A stretch of DNA of 64,000 nt from Amylostereum areolatum (lineage: Eukaryota > Basidiomycota > Agaricomycetes > Russulales > Stereaceae): the NCBI GenBank assembly GCA_012932865.1, contig SAXG01000004.1, positions 1,240,001 to 1,304,000 on the forward strand. The letters run 5' to 3'. Each line of letters begins with the position of its first letter. The stretch's first letter is position 1. The notes below the pieces were generated by a model, which saw only the letters and a program-made list of their open reading frames with translations, ran no database searches and was not told the DNA's origin. The translations under genes and the position numbers were made by a program. This document shows positions 1-10,148 of the stretch, piece after piece.

Positions 1-683
1 TGTACAGCTGTGGGTTCGGTACTGTGAGGCCCCTTCATTTCCGGTCAGGGCGCGATACTCATCCATAGAGATCCTTAGCCCATGCTGAAAGCTAACGGCC
101 AAACCCTCTCTACCGGAGGTGCATATACGAGCAATGGGGCCTTGACCGCAGCCATCGCGTACGTGTTTCACGCATTTTCTGTTGGTCACCTTGTTGACCG
201 TTCTCCCGCAACTGCCAGATATCTTCAAACCGGTAAGATATCCACCTCGCGCCAGCATGGTTTGTTGCTGATTACCGACAGGCTCCTGCGGTGACAACGG
301 CGAGAACTGCCTTACTGTGGAGACAACACTGGTCAACCCGACTGCCCCCGGGAAGCGGTTCGAGCACGGACCTCACACTTATTTCTCCTCATGCATTTTC
401 CGTCACCACCGGATTTGGGTATTACAATGGCTGCGAGGGTGCAGGTGCAGATTGTGCGTTGCCCTTGCCATATTTTTATCATTAGCACAGCTGACGGCCG
501 GCGGGTCCTCTGTAGGCACGAACGCCGACTGTTCCACCGCATTCAGAAACCCAGACGATACGTTCGTGCAGGTGGCATGTCAGAACAACAATGTGAGTCC
601 ATGATGATACGCTCAACGCTAGCACTGACTAGTACTGACACTTTTGCGACTAGGTCAACCTCGCGATCACTTTCTGCGACTGA
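1..683 (+). pseudogene. Secreted 'glycopeptide'-family protein, 5' partial, one frame break
   Basis: Member of a small secreted-protein family often labelled 'glycopeptide' in Agaricomycete genomes; biochemical role unknown. The first exon is cut by the window edge. Exons by eye: ..23, 79-158, 219-232, 282-453, 516-592, 654-683. Motifs in order are CGFGT, LSTGGAYT, GSCGDNGENC, a block through TTGFGYYNGC, ADCSTAF, VQVACQ and a terminal NLAITFCD. Exon lengths match the paralogue at 14707-15633 (80, 14, 171, 89 and 30 nt there) except that the fourth is 172 nt rather than 171. The extra base falls in a GGG run near 349-352 and shifts the frame between PTAPG and SGSST. No splice site explains the shift, so this is either a one-base mutation or an assembly error. 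Family assignment is confident; pseudogene status is open. Confidence 0.75.
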
Positions 684-1412
684 TCGTGCACTGGCATCCC
701 GACTTGACGGTGAGGCGCCGGACAGCCTGAGTGCCGACAAGAGGGCTCAGTGACTGCACCGATGAGCCTGAGCGTTCCGCCGTGTACTTAGGATTTAACT
801 TATCTTTATTATGCTGGACGACCATAAATCGATCACGCTCCCGTTTTACCGAGTCTGACCGGTTTAGGGGGAGTGAACGTAGGTAAGTAGACTGTAGAGG
901 TGAGTGAACTTGAGATTCTTCACTCGGGACCGATGTCATGCCCATGAGTCACGTGCTCCGGTGGTATTGCGGTCGCTCCAAATTCATTCCTTTGCAGCGT
1001 TTGCTTCAAACTTCCATCTTCTGAATATTCTTAACCCGACTCTGGCCAGCACTGGTATCGCAGTATATTGTGGCCTTCTTTTCTCTCGACGTACAAAAGC
1101 TGTCTATTGGTTCTATACAGAGCCCGAGGCACCTTAGTCACTAACTCGTTACTCTAATAGGCTTCTAGCTTCCAGCCTGGAATGACTCCGATCTTTGGGT
1201 TGAGGAAGGAGACCCTGGAATAGGTCACTGCGGAGACCGCGTACGGCAACTATGACGTCGAATCACTGTCCAGTACGTCCAGTTCTGGAACGATTCACAG
1301 TGTCACTGTCGCACGGTCACTCCTGCCCCCGCGGACTTAGGCATTGTATTTATATCCACGATCGTTATCCAGCGCTATTCTCTCTAACGTTTCCTCTTTT
1401 CCTGGCAGCAGC
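684..1412. other. Intergenic, 3' flank of glycopeptide gene and 5' flank of MYND gene
   Basis: I see no coherent exon chain or repeat in this 729-base stretch. The last 60 bases before 1413 are pyrimidine-rich and probably belong to the leader of the next gene. Confidence 0.5.
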
Positions 1413-3260
1413 ATGAGCACGACTCGGAGCGGCGCATACACTCCATCTCCCTCTATTCGGGCTCTTATGCCAGACATGGCACCCGTGGAGAACAAGTACA
1501 TGAAGATGTATAAAGACAATCCCGAAGAATGTGCCCCCACGCTTCGAAACCTTTATCGATCACGAGCGCCGGGCGCATACAATCCTGAACTATGTGGGAT
1601 GGTCGGTACTTTAGCAGAGGTGATGCAGGACATCGTTGCTCGCAAGACTCGTCAACCTGGTCGCAATTGGGATGTCATAGTCTCGTCTGGGTTGTCGGAC
1701 GTTTATCAGGAGATCATCACCGACGAGCCTTTCCTGGTCGAGAACCCGGTATGCACTCCGCGCGATCTCACGATCTCGTCTCCAGTACTTGTTCACCTAA
1801 ACTACATCAGGTATGGATGCAGGGGGTGCTTGGGGGCTTTACGTATATGGCCACCCTGTGTAACAAACTCGATGACAAGGCTCTTGCCGATCGACTTGTT
1901 GTCGCCAATCCTGCCGTGTTGAGGGCCTTGTGGAAGGGACGACGTCACATCGTTGACCCTCAAAGCACAATTCAGCGTCTGACTTCCCCAGGTGTATTCT
2001 TCAGGATATTGTCGAATCTCTTGGACGAGTTCGCGGAGCTCTATTCTTCCAGGTATGTATACGCACGATTCAGTTGATGTCCAGGACCCACGTTAAGTGT
2101 GGTACCATAGGTCAGCGATGCCCAAATGGACTGAAGTACCAGTCGTCCACCTGTCCTATTTCTGCTGGTTCCATTCCAAGGAACCGTGTTCCAACGACAA
2201 GAACAATGCTCTGAATGCCCTCCTTATCTATGCACAATCCGTCGACGTCGACGACAGAAATGCCCTTTTCAAGGCCTGCGCACTGGATGAATATGGAATT
2301 GAGGAATGCCTCCTTCGCATTCAGAGCGCGCTCAAGGTCCAGGAGATTGTTGACGACCGTCTTCTGCTTCGCATGGGCTTACTGGAGATGCTGTTATACA
2401 TTCCCGGTACCACTCAGTTTGTCGGAAAACACAAGCTATTCGAGTGCTTCGCCGAAGCAGGATTACGACAGCGGGCACGGGGGAATCCCACCTATCTTTG
2501 GTCCATCCTCGCCCGTGTCATCTCAGCGCTCCAGTAAGTCCAAAGTACCCAACATATTTTCTGGTTCAAACACCAATTTGCAGATACGCCACCGCCGGGC
2601 TCCCCCCTGTCCAGTGCGCCATCCCACTCGTTCACGATTACGACATCATCGGTATAATGGCCACTGCGATCGTCGCCTGTGCTGAGAAGGGCAATGTGAA
2701 TGGATCGGGTATGCATGCTTCGTACCCACCATCTTGTCCACCATGTCCCTTACCTCCTTTTCCAGATCTCACAACGCTCCTGAACAGATATTGCATTGTC
2801 GCATCGTCTGCAGTGATGATCGGCAGGCGAAACAAGCTCTTTCGAACTCTGGAGAACGAATTGAAGAAGAACTGGTGGCCTACCCTGCGAACCCTGCGTG
2901 AGACGAAGCGGCGCCGCGTCGGGTTTATGGAGGATACTTGGGAGATAGAGGAGTCTTGGAAAATGCTTGGATCGAAGATGGGGCTGGAGGAGAACGCGGA
3001 GCGGGAGCGTTATAAGCACGAAGCGAAATATCAGTGCGCGTGGAAGGAGTGCGCGTACCACAAAACGAAGTCACCCAACCCCATGTCAGCATGCAAGGGA
3101 TGTGCCGAGGTGTGCTATTGTAGTCGCGAGTGCCAGCGAAGGTGAGCAGAAGCCTTCATCAGTGTTGGTGGGCGCCGCTCACGACCGAGTGCGGGACAGG
3201 GACTGGAAGGAAGGAGGACACAAAACCCGATGCAAGCGGTTGAAAGCCGCTGAATCATGA
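1413..3260 (+). CDS. MYND-type zinc-finger protein (copy 1)
   Basis: Six exons, 520 residues: 1413-1748, 1811-2052, 2111-2533, 2584-2708, 2766-3141, 3200-3260; all junctions are GT-AG and keep phase. The first in-frame ATG of the conserved exon is used. Residues 1 to about 450 form a helical region with no domain I recognise. The C-terminus is a MYND finger: C-x4-C (CAWKEC), then CKGCAEVCYCSRECQ, then DWKEGGHKTRCKRL split by the last intron. MYND fingers mediate protein-protein contacts and are expanded in Agaricomycetes. Three relatives lie at 21141-23001, 24111-25998 and 26047-26493 and share intron positions, for example the junction just after the motif ending in P near residue 112. Specific function unknown. 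No SET domain is visible, so this is not a SMYD methyltransferase. Confidence 0.88.
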
Positions 3261-3782
3261 CAGAATGAAGTGCGCGGGCAACAGCAGAGCAGGTCGTAAG
3301 CCGCCGGCCGGGACTATCCGAATATAGGTTTGAGTGCCATTTGGGAGATGCCCGGGAGGTACTTTTCGGTTTTTGGACCGGTTTCGTGCCATCCTGTCAC
3401 GTAAAATCCACCAGCGCTTCCGGACAATGCGTTCAACGAATCAACGTTGATTCCCATCTGATGTCAGTAGAGGACGAAGGTGCTGCGTTTCAGGCTTGCG
3501 CATCAAGATACCCACGACAATGCGATGTTGAGACGGGTTTATACCCAGATGAACTGCGATGCGGCAAGAATCCAATTGAGTGAACGAGAAATACAGAATT
3601 ATAACCTCGAGAATTAGTCAAAGCGTCGGAGCCAGTCCACCGGCCGAGAGGCGCCTCCACGTCACTTTTCGCCTATTATCCGATTCCCGTTCCCATTCAC
3701 CACCACCGCTCCCTCTTTTATACTCGTGTGCACAACTTTTCTCTCAAACTCTCGTTTCGACACCTCTCTAGACTTACTTCTC
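3261..3782. promoter_or_regulatory. Upstream region of the coiled-coil/CxxC gene
   Basis: 522 bases with no supported gene. From about 3690 to 3780 the plus strand is strongly pyrimidine-rich, as is typical of fungal leaders upstream of a start codon. No TATA box is convincing. Confidence 0.4.
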
Positions 3783-5503
3783 ATGGACGACCCAGAGGCG
3801 GCCCTTGGCTCGCCCATCTTCGACGTCCCAGAACTCCCAGCGCTACGCAGGGTAAAGCCCCTTCCAAAGCGCAGGCGCACATCCGCCCCCGACGATGCCA
3901 CCGCCAGCTCCGCCATCGACCCTCGCCAACCCGCCCAATTATCTGCACTCCTACCGCCCACCCCAGGCCCAGACGCACCCGCTGAAGAGCTCATCGCGCA
4001 CGCCGAGGCTTTGACGGCACAGATGGCGCTCCAGTCGTACTACATGCCGATCCTCAGTGGCGTGCACGATCTCATGGGTGGCGGCGCACCAGACGACGAC
4101 GGTGACGGAGACGATGGCGATTACTTCGATCATCAGCTCGGCAACACCAAGAAGCGCAAGGTGCCAGCGAACCCGCAGCTCGGGAGTGGCGGGGAGGCTC
4201 ATTTGGCTGGAGAGGACGACGACGGCGCGGGCGCAGACAGGGCCATACCCGTTGGTGGAGGGAGAAACAACGACGACTACGATGGTGGCGGGGCAGCGGA
4301 TCGACCGTCGTCGCCGGCGGGGTGGACGCCTCAACGCCGCGGTCGCATGTTGCCTGCCACGATCGTGGGTCTTCAACACAAAGATATGCTCAGATACCGT
4401 AAACGCCAGCTCGCCGCCGTGCTCGGTGCTCTCTCCCACGGAGATACCCTCGCGCTCGACCAGGCTCTTTCTGCTCACTACCCTCTCCTCGCCCGGCGGT
4501 CGCACGTCAACAACGCTGATGTACGCCATCGCAAACGAAGACGGGTGCGGCCAACGCGTGTTCGAGCCACCACCACGGCCGCTAATCGGAGTGTGGCCCT
4601 TCCTGAAGCTGCTTTTACATTTGTATGCCACAGCGCGAGTGAGTGTTCCCTCTCCTCCTCTCACACGTTCCGTGATCGTTTTTGTTTCTGTCTTTCTCTT
4701 TTTGTTTACGTTTATGCGTGGCAGCGTCCGATCGGCTGGTGGCGACGCGTGAGGAGGTCGCGGTGCTGCACGCGCGCATCGAGGCGGAGCTGGCGCGACA
4801 AGCGGCCAGGGCGGAGGAGGCGGCGAAGCAGGCGGAAGCCGCGGTGGCGCTAGCGTCGACAAAACGAACGGATCGCAAGGCTAGGAAAGCTCGCACGGGC
4901 ACCTCGGGTACTACCAACGGCAATAACTCACCTCTTACCCTCGCGCCGCCTCCCGCCGCGAAGCGGGGCAAGAAGAAGAAACGGTCAGCGCTCGCAAACG
5001 CGTCAAACCCGCACCATCTGCGCAACTACGTGCCCTCGCGGTTGCCGAACCAAGGCCAGGGGAACGCTTCACAGACGAACTCGGGTGCCCAAAATCTGCT
5101 CACACCCCTCCCGCTTCGGTTCCTCTCCGCGCAGGTGCCCTCGCGCAAGTCGTCCTCCCTGTCGGCCGTAGCGCAGTTGGTCAACCCCGCGGACGAGTGG
5201 ATCTGCCCGACGTGCGAGTACCGCTTGTTCTACGGAGACGACGCGGCGTACAGGCTTGCGGTGCGCAATCGGAAAAAGATCTTGAAGAGGAGGCAGCGGG
5301 CTCGGGAGCGGGCGGCGGCGGCGGCGAGTGGAAAGAAGGGTGCTGCGATGAGAGAAGGGGACATGGGGGACGAGGATGACGACACGGACTCTGGGTTCGA
5401 GGGGGAGGTTGAGGGGGTTGTTCCGGCGGCAGGGGGGCGGCAGCAGACGGGTCGGGTGGACAAGGATGGGGATAGAGGTGGGCACGGGGGCACAGGGGGT
5501 TGA
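3783..5503 (+). CDS. Conserved unknown protein: basic/nuclear, coiled coil, C-terminal CPTC motif
   Basis: Two exons (3783-4638 and 4725-5503), 544 residues. I do not recognise a named family. Near the N-terminus is a basic cluster (LPKRRRTS) that looks like a nuclear localisation signal. Two acidic Asp/Gly-rich stretches and a second basic patch (KKRKVP) follow. The splice joins CHSA to TSDRLVATREEV. Next comes an Ala/Glu/Arg-rich stretch that reads as a coiled coil (about residues 290-345), then a Lys-rich patch (KRGKKKKRS). The C-terminal third holds WICPTCEYRLFYGDDAAYR followed by a basic helix (RNRKKILKRRQRARER) and an acidic tail. The single CxxC could be half of a metal site or a dimer interface. 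A nuclear or chromatin role is an inference from composition. The reading frame through 4500-4638 was chosen because only this frame joins the second exon in phase. Confidence 0.8.
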
Positions 5504-6469
5504 CATGGTTGGTTATTGCGTTTATTGGATTCAGGAGAGCGGGCGAGGGGCGGTTAGCTGGAGGTTAGTCGGTCGTCTGGTTTGCATCGTGCACTTGTAT
5601 ACGGGCCCATGCATCACATAATCTATCTATTTTGTGGATGAAGACCGTCGGGACTGACGAGGCCGGGCGTCGAGCTGCGTCAAGGCTCGAGCGCAATAAA
5701 CGTCGGATAAACGAATTAAACAAATGCGGGACCGGAATGGATCGGAAATCTCGGGAAGGCGCCGAGGCGCCGGGAAAGCGGGGTTCCGATCAATCGTTGA
5801 TTGCCTTTTATGGAGATTGAAAGCTGCCTGTTTCGGGGACGCCGCATTCGTGTTTGGAACGCACGAAAATTCGTGCGGACGGCCCATACCTGATCGGATC
5901 CTCGTTCGCGTTCGCGCTCATCGTTCCCTTTTAGACCGTCGAGCCCCAATCACGCAGATCCTGGACACGCAAAGGAACGAAACCGGGGACAAACCGCGCG
6001 CCGGGCGGACTCAGTTGACAATTGAATTTCCGATAAGGCGCGTTTTGAGGGAAGGGGCGGCTGCAGGCGGGGAGAACGATCAGGATTCGGGAACCGCAAG
6101 AGGAGGTAGGTTCACTCTCTCCATTGGCCCTGACTCTGACCTTCAATGGGGGGGGAGAACCGGGAGGACTTGCCTGTTCGGTATTGGGCGGTTTGAATTT
6201 CGCGTGGCAGCGGATCTTTGGACCATCGACCGAATCTGAATCGGTTAGCCGCTGCTGCCAGACGGACCAAGCCAAACTTTGCCTCCTTTCTGTGAAGTTT
6301 GCGTTTCGTGTCCCTTCTCCAACTCCCATGTCCCCCGTATCCGACTGAAAGGCAGACGACGCGCTCGTCCGTGCAAAACACGCGTGCACGGCCACCCTCT
6401 CGAGTGCTCTCTACACCCTCCAACGCGAGTTCCGATTATCTCTTTCTCACCTCTTCTTTCTTCTCCTCC
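5504..6469. promoter_or_regulatory. Long upstream region of the GATA-factor gene
   Basis: 966 bases between the coiled-coil gene and the GATA gene with no coherent exon chain. It becomes pyrimidine-rich from about 6400 to the ATG at 6470. Long upstream regions are common for fungal regulatory genes. I could not pick out a defended binding-site cluster. Confidence 0.4.
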
Positions 6470-8367
6470 ATGTCTGCGCACCCCGACCCCAACACCGACC
6501 GCTCACGCACGTCTACTCTAGCCTCGTCTAATCCAGGCCGACCTCCAGCACATCGCCAGGCCTCCTATTCATCCCTCAACGAAGCCCTCGGTTCCAATCG
6601 TCGCGCCCACCCCGCGTTTCCCACCTCTCACCCCATCACAACCACGTCCACCACCTCTCCCGCCATGCCTGCGAGCGCACAAATATCTTCCGACGGCCGG
6701 TATATGTACCATCAGCCGCCCCAGGGCATGGCCTCTTACGACTACCAGTCTTATCCCGGCGCGTTCCACGATCCCCAAGCCCAATCCTCATCTCAGCAAC
6801 AAATACCCCAGCCTCACCATTTTGTCCCCCGTCCGACGCGCACCCCCTCTGCACAGTCACATTCCCCGTCACATTCTGCCGCCTTCAACCCCGGTGGGCC
6901 CTCCTCTTCGTCCTACTCCCAGACCCAGCCGTACCCCTCTCCATCTTACCCTACCCCCTCCTCGACCACCCCGGCCGCCCAGTGGAGCACTGGCGCCGAG
7001 GTCTGGTCGCAGTACGGTCAGCCGTACATCACGCCCCCGCCGGGACAGGAGGCGCCGGTCCAGCGACCGCCAGAAACGCAGGTGCAGGCCGGCGCATCAA
7101 CCGCAAACGCCCAGCGCGCCTTCAACGCGCCGTCGGCAGGCCCGTCTCACGATCCGCATAATTATTCGCATAATCAGCCCCAGACGCACCGCGATAGCGG
7201 TCCCCCGTCCAAAACCTCCGATTCGCCTGCGCAGGCGAAAGGACCCCACCCTCGTTCGCAACCACAGCCGTCTTTGCAGCAGCAATCGCAACAGCCGCAA
7301 CCGCAACAACCGTCGCAACAAAGACCGCAACCGTCCCGAAAACGATCCGGAAAGGAGCCCGCATCGCGCCAGACGACGCCGCCAGCCGTTGTCGATTACG
7401 CGAAGGTATGCCGTATATCCCTGTCTCCTACCCCCTTCCATCCCTTCTTTTCTTATCGACCAAACGACAGCTCGCCGATTCGTACCGCCATATCCTCGAA
7501 ACCACCAACGCGGGCCGTCTCCCGTCTGAGGACGTCCTCGACCGCGTCCTCCAGGTCGCCACGCACAATCTTCACATCCTACGTCCCGCTTCTGGCTCGT
7601 CGCAGCCCGCTGTACCCGCCCCCGCTCCAGCCGAGGTGGGTGCATCCGGCGGCGCGGGCGGGGAGGAGGGCGAGGGAGGAACAGGCCCCCGGCGACAGCA
7701 GCAGCAGCAGCAGCAGCAGCAGGTCCAGCAGCAACCCCAGGCGCGTGTGTTCCGTGATGTGTCTTGGTTTCTCAAGCTGATCGCGTTCTTCTGCCCGCCC
7801 CCTCCCTCGTCGATCGTACGATATCTTCTCGATCGCTTGCGCGGTATAACAGGCGGCAGACGGCCCCGTACCCGAGGGACAAACATGCTTGGGCTGCAGT
7901 GCGACATCAACCCCTGAATGGCGTAGAGGCCCGTTGGGTTAGTGGCACATCCGACTCTATCATTTTTTTCCATTTTCATATCCGCTCCCCCCCTCTTCCC
8001 TGCTAATTACCCCGGACGTTTTCGTTATTTTTTTGATACGCGACGCGACGCTGACGGACGTGTCCCCCCTCTTTTTTTTTCGCATGATTGTCCTCCACAA
8101 TGTCATCATGGCGCGGCACGGATCGACATTCGCATCGGACAGGGCCGAGGACGTTGTGCAACGCTTGCGGTTTGGTGTATGCAAAGCTGGTGCGTGTTCC
8201 TCGTGCTATCGCCCCGTCGTTCGCTGTATTGACCTGTGCCGCAGCTCAAGAAACGCAACCGAGACGCTGCGAGACGGGCAGGTGCTGCGGGGTCTTCAGG
8301 ACAGGCGGAGGACACGGGACTGGGCTCGAGCGGGGACGAGGACGAGGAGGGTTACGCGGGGCAATAG
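6470..8367 (+). CDS. GATA-type zinc-finger transcription factor (18-residue loop)
   Basis: Five exons: 6470-7405, 7471-7758, 7853-7937, 8143-8189, 8245-8367; 492 residues, all phases kept. The first 310 residues are Ser/Pro/Gln-rich and likely disordered. Exon 2 starts with a short helical segment (LADSYRHILETT) and ends near a nine-residue Gln run. The GATA finger is split over exons 3 and 4: CLGC, then 18 residues including STPEWRRGP, then CNAC followed by GLVYAKL. C-x2-C-x18-C-x2-C is the spacing of the WC-2/NsdD class of fungal GATA factors, not the 17-residue AreA class. The basic tail LKKRNRDAARRAG contributes to DNA contact in this family. No PAS or LOV domain is visible, so it is not a WC-1. 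It is a nuclear DNA-binding regulator; target genes cannot be read from sequence. Confidence 0.88.
7696..7722 (+). repeat. (CAG)9 coding microsatellite
   Basis: Nine perfect CAG codons in exon 2 of the GATA gene, encoding a Gln run just upstream of the DNA-binding finger. The tract could vary in length between strains. Confidence 0.9.
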
Positions 8368-10148
8368 CGCGACGCGAACAGCGGCCGTCCCAATCGACGC
8401 TGCATACATATCCCATTGACCCCACGCTCTCCGCTCGCGCACGTCTTGCAACCCCTGCGGATCTCCCTGCCCGCGCCCAGCTTTTCGCCGGTCACTGTCG
8501 CTGTCCGTCGTTCTTGTTCGTGGACGTTGATATGTAGCAAATTACCGATGTTTCTGCCCGTTGGGTTGGCCGCGCTGCATGCCCCCTCGGACCCCACTTC
8601 GACCCTACACCGGGCACGCTAGCGATATCGCTCCCGTGCACCCTCGAGGACCATCGATATCGCTCGCAGAGACGCTTAATGGAGAGCGAACCCTGGGTGG
8701 CCAGCGATATCGGACCGCGATGGCGTCCCATGCACGCACGCATGCGACCACGCATACAAACATGATGCCGAATGTATCGGACGTCCCTGCCACCCCCACG
8801 GCACACGCCCCATCCGGGGCTGGTCTCGGCGCTTGGAATGTGCTCATGTGCGTCGAGGCGGGAGGAGCGGGGCGACAGTCTGACCCTGGGGGGACGGGCT
8901 CCTGCTCATCGCCTGACGCCTGGGCCGCCGTATTTGACGTACTCATTATCGAATGCAGACGAGGATTGCCGGGATACGGGTCGCAACGAGCGGGTCTAAT
9001 AGTCGATGGATGCCGCGCCGGTGGGGTTTCGAATTTTAGTATGTTGTAACCTGCTTTATGGTTGCGAGACTGGGCGCGTGTCCAGAATATATGGGCCTAT
9101 ACTCACACTGTTCCACGAGGCGTGACGGGTCGCAACCGCTAGGGCAAAGGGATACCGTCAGGGTGAAGGGATGTATGTATGACAGTCTGGACTGGACGCC
9201 GCCGTGCAATGATGCAAACGACGACGTAAACGCGGACGCGCCGCCTTCATCAAACCAATTCCGACTTGACTCGGAAACTATCGTTCACGCGTACGCAGCA
9301 GCTCCGTGAGTTTGTAACGCACGTCAGATAGCGTGCATCGTGATGGTGTCGCACAACGCCACGGTGGCAGGAAGTCTGGGTTTAGTTTGGGGGTTGTATA
9401 TGCAGTGTGTGACCATTGCCCGACTCAGCGTGAAGCTCAAACCTCACGCCAGTCAACTGAATAGCAACGATGGGGTTTCATCTTTGCCTTCACCAGTTTA
9501 CAAGCCGGAGAGTCACTCACACATCGAGACATCAAAGGCGCTGGGAGAAATATCGTTACGGCGCCTCCCCCGGGTCGAGCGCGCCGTCCCCTCCAACAAC
9601 CTACCATTTTATTATGGTATAACTCTGAGTGCATCCACCGGAACGGACTCGTGCAAGATTCAGACGCGCGATGATCAGATCCCCTCCAGATCCTCCCGCG
9701 CCCCGCCCTGCTTCGCGTCGGGATCGACGTCGCATCCATTACAATGACAGAAGTCAAAAAAGAACCACTTTACGTTCGTTCTCGTTCCGCGCCCAGGTCC
9801 CGGTCATATCCCAAAGTCATAGAAAGCTTCTTTCGAGCGAGCGAGGCTCCGGCTCGCGGGGTGCCGCCGTGCGGGCGGGTGCACCCCGGTGCAGTATGAT
9901 GTAGTGAGTACGCGCGCGACAAAGCGCGAAGTCGATAACTCCATTCCAAAGGAAGCTACTTCTAGTGGTACAAAGCCATGCGTATTAGATATCTCTCGTA
10001 AAATAAACAAGCCGTCCGTCAGGAGAGGTATCCAGCCAGGTGTGTCCAACCTGCGAATAGAGTAGAAATACAGTAGCGTGACGGGAGGAGGCAGATAAAT
10101 AAAAATACCACAAATCGCTGGGACGCGAGGAGAGGAGAAAGGAAGCGG
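8368..10148. other. Intergenic, 1.8 kb, between convergent GATA and SPT20 genes
   Basis: No supported gene. Between 8621 and 8720 the sequence holds three copies of the palindromic core CGATATCG spaced by about 30-60 bases. The 3' untranslated part of SPT20 probably ends here. Confidence 0.5.

Noticed and set aside
4057..4752. Alternative 231-codon frame over the coiled-coil gene
   Set aside because: It does not join the second exon in phase, whereas the chosen frame does so with an exact GTGAGT donor and keeps a sensible protein.
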